Positions 11,779-22,528 of a stretch of DNA of 64,000 nt are shown here, piece after piece. The stretch comes from Verticillium longisporum (Eukaryota > Ascomycota > Sordariomycetes > Glomerellales > Plectosphaerellaceae), in NCBI GenBank assembly GCA_019188255.1, contig JAETXT010000001.1, forward strand, positions 930,001-994,000, written 5' to 3'. A model generated the notes under the pieces. That model was not told the origin of the DNA and did not search any database. It was given only the letters and a program-made list of their open reading frames with translations. Numbering within the stretch: the first letter of the stretch is position 1; the number at the start of each line of letters is the position of its first letter. Both the position numbers and the translations under genes were made by a program.

Positions 11779-13923
11779 GGCGAACTTGTCGGGATGTCTG
11801 GCGTAGAGTGGAAGGGGGTCGACGGCTCACAAGTGGTGCGCGAAGGGTCGTTCAAGTAGCCCCTCTGCAAGGTGCCGTAGACGATCCCGCATCTCATGGG
11901 ATGAGGACCACGCCATGGCTCGGCGTTCTCCAGCCTGACGGCAACGCTAGGTGCTGTCTCATGCCAAATGATGGATTGTTGAAAGTCGAGGGTGGATGCG
12001 TGATGCGTGATGCGTGATGCGTGATGCGTGATGCGAGATGCGAAGTTGCGAGGCCTTCGGGTTCGCATCGTATTTGTCGTATTCGGCAAGTACATGGGTC
12101 CGGCTCTTTCTCCCTCTTGGTTCTTGCTAGGCATGGACATGTACATGTACGCGCTTCAGACGAAGCCTTTTGTTTGACAAGCTTTTTTAGTCCTGGTCTT
12201 TATCTGTCCCTGTATTTGGATGATGTTGGGATTGGGTTCGCCGACGTTGGGCTGGTATGGGATTCTGGAGCAAACATCGTTGGCGGCTAATCCGAGCAGG
12301 TACTTTCGACGACGGGGATGGCCGTGATGGAGCGCATGCATTTTTGCATTCATGGATTCCCTTAGGTAGGTATGGAGAGTTTGAAATGACCAGAGCAATC
12401 GTGAACGCAAACCCTCTGTATCCTCTTTTCTCGAAATCGTACACACTCTTTGCCTCCTTCTGCCTTCTGCTTGCGTCTACCCAGCTGGCTGAAGACGCTT
12501 TCTTCGATTATTTTCACCCACTCTTCCTGCCTCGTCCTTACTTGCAACACCTACCACTACCATGTTCCGCCTGTGCACCGATAACAAAAGACAACAGCGA
12601 AAGCTCTTGCTGCAATTCGGCAGAACAGAAATGTCCGACATTCTACGTGGTCTTCATCGAAAGACGCACCGTGACGAACCGAGGGACAATTATCACCTCG
12701 GGTCGCACCCTCGAAGTCTGGATTCGACTGCCATATCAGCTGCGTCCCGTACGTCAAAGAGACACAACCCTTCTCGACGATGGCATCTGTTCGATCGCCT
12801 CGCTTCTGCCTATTGGAGTCTTCGTTATGACTTTCGGTTCGCTGTTCTTCTTGCACATGGACCACTGCGCCTTGGGATTGCTATCCGAGGGGCTCGGTTT
12901 ATCCCTTGTGTCTTGGTGTACTTGTGGCTCGTGATTGCGAAGTACAGACGATGCAATCAGAGATGGACCGAGGCGGAGGAACGAGGAACGATGCTTGATC
13001 CGAACAATACGTCTTGGTTTGTCTGGTTTAGCCAGATGCCTGACTGGTGGGCCCTTCGAGGCACAAGCCGACTCGGGGTTGGCTTTCACGGATTGTGAAG
13101 CAACGATGCTCAGGCAGCTGCAGCTGCCATACGAAGGAGGCTGCTCTGGTTTGACCAGTGGACCAACTCCCTGCTGGCGTTCGAAAGGATCTCCTCTTTA
13201 CCTGGGGGGCAGGGCTGGCAAAAACACAGGTCTTGAGGCGAAGTTCTCGCAGGCCGTCTTGCCCATGGGACGTCTTCTTGCACAGGGTGCCGATTGCTCG
13301 ACTAAGATCAAGCCATGGACTCCCCGCTTGGAAGAGCAATCCGTTCTCATACCAGAAGAGCTCTAATCTCCAGGATACCAACGACGCCGGCTCGTTGTCG
13401 GCTCCTGGCTGTCTGCACCCGTTGTGGAACTGGAGAAAGACTGTCTCGTCCTATACTGAAATGTGTGGCTAGGTGCCTTGTATGCCCTCCAATTACGCGA
13501 TGTCGGAGCAAGCCGTATAATTCGGATAATGGACGGCATCTATTTCCATCATGAGAATCTTGATATCGGACAATCAGGAACTTTTCACAATGCAATTGCT
13601 TGCCGTCAACGCAAGATTGGCAATTGATGGGCCGGGAATGGGTGCAACGGGTTTAAAGCCAAGATGCCGATGCCCCGATTGTCCTACAAAGGCCTGAGAG
13701 ACCCGGTGCGCAAGTCCGTCGATTGACTCGCGTCTCGGCCAAGATTGATTCTTGGCCGATGACTACGTCACTTGGTCCATTTCCGACGTCGGCTGAGCAA
13801 GGCAAATCAGTCAACACGCTTTGATCATGATGACCATATACTAGTGGACCAAGTCCACATTCAGAATGACCATGACGATGGCTTCGTCAATCGAAAGCCA
13901 GCTTCACAGCTTCATTCCCAAAC
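11779..13923. other. Long intergenic region with doubtful ORFs
   Basis: Promoter side of both the saponin hydrolase (-) and the MFS transporter (+). It contains a 7-bp tandem repeat (11995-12043). Two overlapping plus-strand frames (12257-12934 and 12562-13098) each have a short hydrophobic stretch but no domain and no better claim than one another; I do not call either a gene. Confidence 0.4.
11995..12043. repeat. Seven tandem 7-bp units (GATGCGT/GATGCGA)
   Basis: Five perfect GATGCGT units (11995-12029) are followed by two GATGCGA units (12030-12043). They lie about 220 bases upstream of the saponin hydrolase start, so in its promoter. Confidence 0.95.
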
Positions 13924-15729
13924 ATGGCGAATCTTCAGACAAGTCGAACGCCAGAATCGACACCACATGAGGAGGGAGACGGCCATCAGCTGTCTCCTAC
14001 CAGCTCATCATCGTCATCCGCCTCCTCTTCGACCTTTGCTGCCAACGAAAGAAATGGTGGTCCCTCGACGCGACGACCTCAACCTCGGCCTCGGCCCTCA
14101 GGCTGTACCTCTTCGCTCAACGAGAAGAGCCACCATGATGGCCACCGCCCGTGTGATCTCGAGATGCAAAGAACGAGCTCTCGCGCCACGGGCAGAGACG
14201 ACAATGGATGCCAGCTGAGACGAACCATGTCACGACGGGACACGATCCTCTCCAAGGTTCGTTCCCGGCCGAGCGTTCCTCCTTTCTCCCACCCATTGGC
14301 TCATGTGCCCACGACGGAAGAGCAGCTGGTCGATTATGAAGGGCCCGACGATCCATACCATCCCCTGAACTGGCCCACCAAGAAAAAGGTTCTTACAACA
14401 CTACTATACGGCTTTGTCACCATGACGGCAACGTGGGCATCGTCTTCCTATGCCGCCGGCACCGAACAGATTGCTACCCAGTTTCGCGTCTCGAGACAAG
14501 TGGCCACCCTCGGCACGTCCCTGTACCTCATGGGCTTCGGCGTCGGTCCGCTTCTCTGGGCGCCGCTCTCGGAGGTCTACGGCCGTCGTGCCGCTGTCCT
14601 GTCGCCCATGTTTATCGCCATGTGCTTCTCGTTTGCCTCGGCGACGGCGAAGGACCTGCAGACGCTGATGCTGACGCGCTTCTTTGGCGCCCTCTTCGCC
14701 TCGGCCCCCGTCACCAACACAGGCGGTGTGCTTGGCGACCTGTACACGCCGGCGTACCGCGGTATAGCCATGGCCGGCTACGCCATGGCTGTCGTCGGCG
14801 GGCCTACGCTTGGCCCCATCGTCTCTGCCGCCCTCGTGTCCGATCCGTCGCTCGGCTGGCGCTGGACCGAGTATGTCACGGGCATGCTGCAGGCCTTTGT
14901 CTTGTTCATCGCCGTGCTCGTCATTGACGAATCGTATCCGCCGCGCCTCCTCGTCGACAAAGCTCGCCGCCTGCGTCATGATACAGGGAATTGGGCACTA
15001 CACGCGAAATTCGAAGAGTGGGACGTCGGCGTCGGCGAGCTGGCGCGCAAGTTCTTGGTGCGGCCGCTGCAGCTCACTGCGACGCCCATCTGCTTTCTCG
15101 TTGCCCTGTACGCCAGCTTCTGCTACGGCATCCTCTACATGCAGCTGGGCGCCATCCCCTTCATCTTTGGCGTCGAGCGCGGCTGGCCCGCCGTCAGCGC
15201 CGTGCTGCCCTTCCTCGCCATCCTGCTCGGCGCCATCACGGGCGCCGTCATCAACACGCTCAACCAGCTCGTCTACAACCGCTCGTACCACGCCGCCGGC
15301 GACCGCGCCGTACCAGAGAAGAGGCTGCCACCCATGATGCTTGGCAGCGTGCTCTTCGCCGTGGGCCAGTTTGTCACGGGCTGGACGGCCGGCCCAGCGA
15401 CCACTCACTGGATGGTGCCCGTCTTTGGCCTCTACCTCACGGGCTGCGGCTTCAACACCATCTTCCAGGCGGCGCTCAACTACCTCGTCGACACATTCCA
15501 GATGTACGCCGCCAGCGCCGTCGCCGCCAACACGTTCCTGCGCAGCTGCTTCGCCGCGGCGTTCCCGCTCGTCGTCGGGCCGCTGTACTCCAACCTCGGC
15601 GTCGGGCCCGGGTCGAGCATCTTTGCGGGCTTTGCCGTGCTGCTGGTGCCGGTGCCGTTTGTGTTTTACGTGTTTGGTGAGAGGATTCGGGCAGCCAACA
15701 AGTGGAGCAAAGCCAGCGTCGTGGTGTGA
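13924..15729 (+). CDS. MFS multidrug/polyamine transporter (DHA1 type)
   Basis: Single exon, 601 residues. It begins with about 140 polar residues rich in Ser, Arg and Pro, then the family signature DPYHPLNWP at about 142, followed by twelve predicted membrane helices in two groups of six with a charged central loop (about 345-375). The loop between helices 2 and 3 carries LSEVYGRRAAVL, the MFS motif A variant of drug:H+ antiporters, and helix 5 has GGPTLGPIV (motif C). This set matches the fungal Tpo1/Flu1-like DHA1 group, which exports polyamines, azoles and other small compounds from the plasma membrane. The nearest gene upstream is the saponin hydrolase and downstream an ABCG transporter. 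Substrate cannot be read from sequence. Confidence 0.92.
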   Translation: MANLQTSRTPESTPHEEGDGHQLSPTSSSSSSASSSTFAANERNGGPSTRRPQPRPRPSGCTSSLNEKSHHDGHRPCDLEMQRTSSRATGRDDNGCQLRRTMSRRDTILSKVRSRPSVPPFSHPLAHVPTTEEQLVDYEGPDDPYHPLNWPTKKKVLTTLLYGFVTMTATWASSSYAAGTEQIATQFRVSRQVATLGTSLYLMGFGVGPLLWAPLSEVYGRRAAVLSPMFIAMCFSFASATAKDLQTLMLTRFFGALFASAPVTNTGGVLGDLYTPAYRGIAMAGYAMAVVGGPTLGPIVSAALVSDPSLGWRWTEYVTGMLQAFVLFIAVLVIDESYPPRLLVDKARRLRHDTGNWALHAKFEEWDVGVGELARKFLVRPLQLTATPICFLVALYASFCYGILYMQLGAIPFIFGVERGWPAVSAVLPFLAILLGAITGAVINTLNQLVYNRSYHAAGDRAVPEKRLPPMMLGSVLFAVGQFVTGWTAGPATTHWMVPVFGLYLTGCGFNTIFQAALNYLVDTFQMYAASAVAANTFLRSCFAAAFPLVVGPLYSNLGVGPGSSIFAGFAVLLVPVPFVFYVFGERIRAANKWSKASVVV

Positions 15730-15867
15730 ATGGGCCAGTCTGGGCTGAGGCGCAGAATGGCATCGAATTGAGGAGTAAGTACAGTCGTGGAGCCACATGG
15801 CCTTGATGATGTGTATATTTCTTCTTGATCGATTTTAGTAGAAGGTATTGTACAAAGGGATCAGGCT

Positions 15868-16188
15868 TTAGATCAGACCTTCAAAGTATGTTCCAACCTT
15901 GTACGACATGACCCACGCAGGCATGGCAAACTCAATCGACCTGAACGCCGCATACAACCTCCGAAACAACCGAATGCCGGGCCGAGCAACCTATACAGCC
16001 GCTTCTCAACATCTGTTAGGCATCACGAAGGAGCACTCACAATGCTAGCGATATGGAGTAGAATTAAGGTGGGCGGTATAACATGCGTAGATAGCCCTCT
16101 AGTCAGCATACCCGGCTCGTTCATGTGTGATGTAAGCCACGTACATATTCCATGTCAATTCCGGAAGACCATACCATGTAGTCCTGAG
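15868..16188 (-). CDS. Candidate small multi-exon gene (partial model)
   Basis: Three coding-like exons on the minus strand: 16183-16145, 16098-16041 and 15990-15868, with introns 16144-16099 (GTACGT donor) and 16040-15991 (GTGAGT donor). Phases agree and the translation is coherent: WYGLPELTWNI, then GLSTHVIPPTLILLHIASI, then VARPGIRLFRRLYAAFR and a tail ending GTYFEGLI before TAA. A hydrophobic helix is likely in the middle. The 5' end is unresolved; more exons probably lie between 16190 and about 16450. The first intron's branch site sits unusually close to its acceptor. No family recognised; it could also be a relic. Confidence 0.35.
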
Positions 16189-16189
16189 T

Positions 16190-17070
16190 AAAAGAGATGA
16201 TAGCCCACGCCCCGAGACACATGTCATCAAGGTTATGACAAGCTTTCATGTGCCATCGACTTACATCGATGAGCTGTTATGGCTTACCACATGCTCCTGT
16301 ATCACATTATGTGTATCAGTCAGATGTGACACCTCTAATATCTAGAGAGTATCGCCGTGCTTTGGATACTGCCCCATGTAGTGCTATCCGCCTTGGCTTT
16401 GCCAGGTACCTCCGATGGCCATTCTCATCAGAGCATCTAGCCATTCCTAGGCTCACAGTTGCTGTCGTAGCAAGCCTATGCAAAGTTCACGACGTGAAAA
16501 GAATGATACGGCCCATCATGCTGCACTTCATACCTTCCTACCTATCTTTTAGTTCCCTATCATGGAATGCTTCAGATGCATAAAGAGGCGCTGGGAACTG
16601 TGGCACAGGCGGCGCAGGCTGCAACGAACAGGCAGACACATTGTGATGGTCATCGATTCGTTCACAGCAGACTGTCTGTAGTGGAGTGACCCCGCGACGT
16701 CCGCATGCTTTAACCGACACCTGTTGCCCCGTTCGGCCCACTGCGACAGCGCGCTCCAATGGCACAGCGGCCCCAGACTCCCTCCGCACTGGACCTGGCC
16801 GCTGCTGCACAGCGGAGTGCAGGCAGTGCCAGCCGTCCACCAACCAGGAACGGCCCACTGGGAACTGGCCGAGCGACCACGGGCTAAGGTGCTGGCCACT
16901 GACGCTGTCACCTGGAGCTCGAGCTTCCCCAACCTTTAACTCGCCCATCAAGGCAATCGTCTTCGCTCTGTTCCCTCCGAGCTTTCCTCGTCCATCAACA
17001 ACTACACATCGGGCAACCTGTCCCTAACCACATCCATTCACCAGCCCTTCGATCCAACAGCCCTCTCACG
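16190..17070. other. Intergenic, promoter of EGF-ABCG gene
   Basis: The left part may hold the missing 5' exons of the minus-strand candidate gene. The right 150 bases are pyrimidine-rich and lead into the ATG at 17071. Nothing else is supported. Confidence 0.4.
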
Positions 17071-20000
17071 ATGGCTGTGCTACGGCTGAAGAGCGCCCTT
17101 TTCCTGGGCGCTCTCGCCGGCCTGGCCCCGCTCGCCGCCACCCAGCGCAACTACACGAGTTACTCCGATCTCGACATGGCGCGAGCCCAGTTGGCCCTCG
17201 AGAACTCGCGCCCAGCCGACTGCCCGCCCTGGTACGTCCTCGCGCATCTCGGAAGTCTCCTCGCCCATGCCTCATGCTGATGATTGTATCGTGCAGCTTC
17301 AACTGTGTCCTCCCCGCCCACAAGTGCAACCAGTTCGCGCCTTGCAACAACTACACTGGCAAATGCGACTGTCCTGAGGGGTTTGGTGGTGACGACTGCA
17401 TTGACCCTCGTACGTGACCACGACCGCAAATTCCCTCCTTCTCCCTCCTCATCGCTCTGTGGCGAACAGAATGCTGACGATGCTCCGCAGTCTGTGGCTC
17501 CCTCGGCGCCGGCGACAATCAGAAACGGCCCCCCCGCTTGCCCAACGAGAAGACGTGCAGCTGCGACGATGGCTGGACCGGCATCAACTGCAACGTCTGT
17601 ACCGAGGACAACGCATGCAATGCCTTGATGCCGACTGGCGACGGCGGCGTCTGCTACCAGAGCGGCGAGGTCGTCGATCACAACTACCAGATGTGTGACG
17701 TGACCAACAAGCAGATCACCAAATTGCTCGGCACGAAGAAGCCCCAGGTCACCTTCAACTGCAAGAAGGAGGACGCCCAGTGCGACTTTCAATGTGCGTT
17801 GTCTTCCTGATCCAGACGCACCACACCCGCTGACTGACCTACCTCTATAGTCTGGGTGGACCACCGCGAATCCTTCTACTGCCACCTCACCGAGTGCGAC
17901 TCCAAAGCCATCATTGACGACAGGCAGAACAGCACCACCTACAAGTGCAACAAGATTGAATGCAGCTGCATCTCAGACCGTATGCTCTGCGGCGAGAACG
18001 GCTCGGTCGATATCGGCGACTTCCTGGACGAGGAGATCAAGGGCCCAGCTACCTTTCAGTGCCTTCAGCAGAGCGGCGGCATCAACAGCTGCAAGTTCAA
18101 CGAGCCTGCCATGGACTACCTCATTCTCAGTCTCCTCGGTGTCGCGAGCATTGTGCTCTCGTGCCGCTCCGTCGAGTGACTGCATTACACAAAGGTTCCC
18201 GGCTACGAACGTCCGAGGAAGAAGATCAACACGCCACTCATCGCAGGTGTCATTGCGGCCTGCTCTCTCTTCCTCGTCGCCGTCATCCTCATCGTCTGGT
18301 ATCTCTCAAGGCGATCCTACAGATACAGCGCTATTCGACTGGACGACTCGGATGACGACAACACCCAGCTCATGACTGACCACAAGCCTGCGTCGCTGTA
18401 CTTCCAGAACGTTGCGTATGACCTGAACGGGAAGCAGATTCTGGCCAACATTCAGGGCATGGCCCACCCCGGCGAGGTCATGGCCATCATGGGCGCTTCA
18501 GGTGCTGGCAAGACGACATTCCTTGACATTTTGGCACGCAAGAACAAGCGCGGCCGTGTCTCTGGCGACTTCCTGGTCAACGGCGAGAAGGTGACCGATG
18601 CTGCCTACAAGAACGTCATTGGCTTTGTCGATCAGGAGGACACCATGCTGCCGACCTTGACGGTCCACGAAACGATTCTGACGAGCGCTCTGCTCCGCCT
18701 GCCCCGTAACATGACCCGCGCCGCCAAGGAGCTGAAGGTCTACGAGGTTGAGAAACAGCTTGGAATTCATCACATTCGCGACTCTCTTATTGGCTCTGCC
18801 GAGGGCAAGGGCCGTGGTATCTCTGGCGGAGAGAAGCGCCGCGTCGGCATTGCCTGCGAACTTGTCACGAGCCCCTCGATTCTGTTCCTCGACGAGCCCA
18901 CGAGCGGCCTCGATGCATTCAATGCCTTCAACGTGGTCGAATGCCTCGTCACGCTCGCGAAAACCTACAAGCGCACCGTCATCTTCACTATTCACCAGCC
19001 CCGCTCCAACATTGTTGCGCTCTTTGACCGTCTCGTTCTGTTGGCCCAGGGCAGAACCGTCTTCTCGGGCCCCTTCTCGCAGTGCCAGCCCTACTTTGAT
19101 CGTATTGGCTATGCGTGCCCTCCCGGCTTCAACATTGCCGATTACCTCGTCGATCTTACCATGCATGCGAGCACCACCTTCTCTACAGACGATGGTACTC
19201 TGAGTGCTGAGGTGGCCAGCGTCGGCCCCAGCAGCACTACGGCCGTCAAGTCCATCGCCAGTGTCGCCGGTGGTAGCCTCGTCGAAGACAGCGGTATCGA
19301 GTCTACGATATCCCGTCCCAAGTACAACCGCAAGGATTCTGTCAGGGTTCGCCAGGAACGCGAGCTCTTCACCCGCCGAAAGGGCGTTGACACGGCGGCA
19401 TCTTCGGATGCTGGCGCTGAGGATTCCAGCTCATACCGCCTTCACCGGCAGGCTGCAAGCAACCAGGATGATCTCCACGATCTTCCACCTGGGGCTCCCA
19501 GCGGCAGCGACCTCGATATCCTGGTACGGGCCTTCACCGAATCTGGTATCGCCGCGTCCACGTCGGAGGAGATTCAGCAGTCCATCACCACGGCCCAGAC
19601 GGCCAACGGCCACAACTCCAACGGCAACTCCCCTGGCGGACCCAATGTCAACACTGGCCCCATCGGACGAGGTTATGCTCGTGTCGGCTACTTCCGCCAG
19701 TTCATCATCCTGTCGCAAAGAACCTTCCGAAACTTGTACAGGAACCCCATCCTGATGCTGACGCACTACGCCATTGCCATTCTGCTTGCTGTCTTGTCAG
19801 GCTACCTCTTTTACGGGTTGACGGATGATATCCCCGGTTTCCAGAACCGCCTTGGTCTGTTCTTCTTCCTGCTTGCTCTGTTCGGTTTCAGCACCCTGAC
19901 GAGCTTGCACGTATTTGCCTCCGAGCGACTCTTGTTTGTGCGGGAGCGTGCCAACGGTTACTACGCGCCCATTACGTACTTTGCCGCCAAGCTCGCCTTC

Positions 20001-20519
20001 GATATCGTTCCACTTCGCATCATCCCACCAATCCTCATGGGCATTATCGTTTACCCCATGACCGGCCTCGTTCCAGATGCAGCGCACTTTTTCAACTTTA
20101 TCCTTGTGTTGGTCCTGTTCAACCTAGCCGCCGCAGCCATCTGTCTCTTCATCGGCATCGTGTGCAAGGACAGCGGCGTGGCCAACCTGATCGGCAGTCT
20201 GGTTATGCTGTTCAGCCTGTTATTCGCTGGTCTGCTCCTTAACCACAACGCCATCCCCGACGCTGCCGTGTGGTTGCAGAACCTCTCCATCTTCCACTAT
20301 GCCTTTGAGTGCCTCATCGTCAACGAAGTTCTGGAGCTCACTCTGGTGGACAAGAAATACGGGCTCGACATCACCGTGCCAGGTGCGGCCATTTTGAGCT
20401 CCTTCGGTTTCAACAACAGCGCTCTCGGCTCTGACCTAATCAACTTGGGCATCGTCGGCATTCTGTTCACCATTCTCGCCTATGGTGCGATGCACATACT
20501 GTTGGTTGAGAAGAGATGA
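17071..20519 (+). CDS. EGF-like/ABCG half-transporter with in-frame TGA
   Basis: Exons 17071-17231, 17297-17409, 17491-17793 and 17851-20519; 1082 codons. The order matches the yeast Adp1 type: signal peptide (about 1-23), a Cys-rich luminal part with EGF-like motifs ([19 protein letters not shown] and [12 protein letters not shown]), one membrane helix (about 330-350), an ABC domain with Walker [10 protein letters not shown] (about 406), signature ISGGEKRR and Walker [13 protein letters not shown], then a disordered linker and six C-terminal helices (ABC2). Codon 302 (18177-18179) is TGA inside the region before the first helix, where relatives continue without a break; the frame is otherwise perfect on both sides. 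A 54-nt intron 18141-18194 with a poor GTCGCG donor could skip the stop in frame, but it would delete conserved residues. So this is either a sequence error, a stop handled at the RNA level, or a broken gene. Substrate unknown. Confidence 0.88.
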
Positions 20520-21087
20520 TCGGCTTGATGTTAACACCACTATGCACATCCTGTGGCCAAGAGGTGACGCCGACTATCCACGCAGTTGCCGTCATCGCCA
20601 TTGTCTTGGTCGAGAAGAGGAAGCGTCAAAGTTTGTGTTTCTAGGATGGGCAGCTTTCTACCATGATTGCAGTTCGACTTGATTGAAGAAAGTAAACGGT
20701 GCTGATGCATTTGTAGCGGCATCGGGATCACACTGGATGTTACAAGTACGGTCGTCATGTATCGGCTTTCATTGCATATCGGCAGGCACTGTGCACTCGG
20801 AGTTTTGGGGGACAGGTTAGTTTGAAAGTAAATATTGCAGCCTCTTATGGGCTTTATACACGGTTACAAGTGTTTGTCTATGGTACATGTCAGATGTGAA
20901 ATTGTAGGCCAATGCACAACCGAGTGATGATGCGCTCCCAAGCTGATGCTCACCCCCTCCACCTCCGAAGCCAATCTTCCAAGCGTACAAATTAGGGGGC
21001 TGTGATGTCTGCGGCCAGCCGTTCGTTCCCATTTCTGTACAGAGAAAAGGGAGACGTGTTGTTACTGTTTCGGCACCAGAAGGCTTC
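20520..21087. other. Convergent intergenic region
   Basis: 3' UTRs of the ABCG gene (+) and Pet123 (-). No coding signal supported. Confidence 0.5.
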
Positions 21088-22011
21088 TTAATCCATCTGA
21101 CCACCCGTCAGCTCCTCTGCGATGCTCTTCTGCCTCTTGGCCGTCCTGCTGGTGTGCTCGGTCGCGTCCTTGGTGGCAAGGTGGCCGAGGTGCTGCAGCG
21201 TGGGCGGGGCGCCCCAGACGTCCCAGGCATTGTCGGCGTCGGTCGAGGTGGAGCTGGCCTGCTTCTTGAAGTAGTCGTCGCCAAAGAGCTTGTCGACCTC
21301 GGCGGCGAGGTGGTCCTCGTCGACGATGAAGTCGCCGGCGCGCATGTAGAGGGCGACGAGGGCGTCGTGGCGGGCCTCGCTCTTGCGGGCGGCCTCGGCC
21401 AGGGTGCGGGCGCGGCTGGCCTCGGCGCGGGCGAAGCGGTCGGGGTCCGGCAGCACGGCGACGTTCTGGGCCGTGGCCGTGAGGACGGTGCTGCGCGTGA
21501 GGACGTCGTCGGCGCGCTCGGGCGCGTTGCGCCGCCGCAGCGTCAACGCCTGGTGGGCGGCCGCCGTGCGCTCGAGGCGGGCCTCGTGCTGCTGCTTGCG
21601 CTGCCAGAGGCCCTCGACGCCGGCGGCGAGGTTGGCGCGCCGGTGCTCGGCCATGCGTCGGCGGATGTCGGTTGCGGAGCCGGGGCGCGCGGGCTGCTGC
21701 GAGGCGGCGTTCGTGGGCAGGGGCGCCGACTTGGCGAGGAAGTCGGGCTGGAGCTTGGGGTTGCGGGCGCCGTCCGGGAAGAGGGCGCGAGGCACGGGCA
21801 GCGTGCCCTTGGGCTTGACGGGTTTGGACTCCGAGGCCCGGTCCTGGCGGGCGCGCGGGATCTGGATCCAGTCGGGAGACTCGGGGGATATGCGTGGCAG
21901 GCCCCTTTGCTGGGACGTCGTGGTTGAGAAGGATCGAGAGGTCAGGGATTGGGACGTCGAGCGGCCGATTGGCAGCTTCGTCAGCGCCGTGCAGGAGCAG
22001 CGGGAAGCCAT
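21088..22011 (-). CDS. PET123: Mitochondrial small-subunit ribosomal protein mS26/Pet123
   Basis: Single exon of 307 residues from the ATG at 22011; the frame stays open upstream but this Met begins a typical mitochondrial presequence (Arg/Ser/Thr-rich, MASRCSCTALTKLPIGRST). Then come PRALFPDGARNPKLQPDFLA, a long charged helical part rich in Arg, Ala and Glu, and near the C-terminus DALVALYMRAGDFIVDEDHL followed by VDKLFGD. That last block parallels the LYHVANEFIVTESQL...KVF region of yeast Pet123, a protein of the mitochondrial small ribosomal subunit. It is divergent from NOG2 with about 517 bases between starts, so they may share a promoter. Confidence 0.85.
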   Translation of the reverse strand: MASRCSCTALTKLPIGRSTSQSLTSRSFSTTTSQQRGLPRISPESPDWIQIPRARQDRASESKPVKPKGTLPVPRALFPDGARNPKLQPDFLAKSAPLPTNAASQQPARPGSATDIRRRMAEHRRANLAAGVEGLWQRKQQHEARLERTAAAHQALTLRRRNAPERADDVLTRSTVLTATAQNVAVLPDPDRFARAEASRARTLAEAARKSEARHDALVALYMRAGDFIVDEDHLAAEVDKLFGDDYFKKQASSTSTDADNAWDVWGAPPTLQHLGHLATKDATEHTSRTAKRQKSIAEELTGGQMD

Positions 22012-22528
22012 GGTGAAGGGGGGGCGAGCCAGTCGATGGTCGTGGCCTCGTGTGATTGATTCGAGTGGGATTGGCTGGCTGGCTGGATGAAGTGGTGGAC
22101 GATGAAGCTCGACACGATGCTCCAGAGAAAATCTCAGGATTGTCCAAGCTTCCATGAACACCAGGGGGTGGGTTTAATGCTTCTGGGTGCGTTGATGGGA
22201 AATGCAACTGTGGGGGTGTCATCAAGTGCTAGGGGTAGTGATAACATGTCGATAAACCCTTGCCATTGGTCACTCGGCCAAACGCCCTCCGTGGCTCCGT
22301 GTTCCCCACCTAAAAAATTAGGGAGGCAGAACGGCGAAGAGAAAAAAAGTCGATAGTCCCTCCCCGCCATAAATCTTCCCCTTCTGCAGCATCAAGCTCC
22401 TGCGACTGCGACCCCGATCCCTCGCAGTTTTCACTTCTACCAACTCCTTTTACACTCCCAGAAAAGGCAAGGAAGCCGCCAGCACCGTATTATCTCCGAT
22501 TCCTGCAGCGGCTGCATCCAACTTTGCA
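22012..22528. promoter_or_regulatory. Divergent PET123/NOG2 promoter
   Basis: The 517 bases between the two opposite starts must carry both promoters. The NOG2 side is CT-rich. Both genes serve ribosome production, mitochondrial and cytosolic, so co-regulation is plausible but is inference. Confidence 0.55.

Noticed and set aside
12257..13098. Two overlapping plus-strand frames with hydrophobic stretches
   Set aside because: Neither has homology, convincing start or splice support; they compete for the same DNA.
14404..15798. Long minus-strand frames opposite the MFS transporter
   Set aside because: Third-position GC bias keeps the antisense frames open; the plus frame is a clear MFS protein.
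18141..18194. In-frame intron removing the TGA of the ABCG gene
   Set aside because: Poor GTCGCG donor and loss of a stretch that relatives keep; retained only as an alternative.
21154..22090. Plus-strand frames of 257 and 235 codons opposite PET123
   Set aside because: Gly/Ala/Arg-rich antisense shadows; the minus frame has the mitochondrial ribosomal protein pattern.
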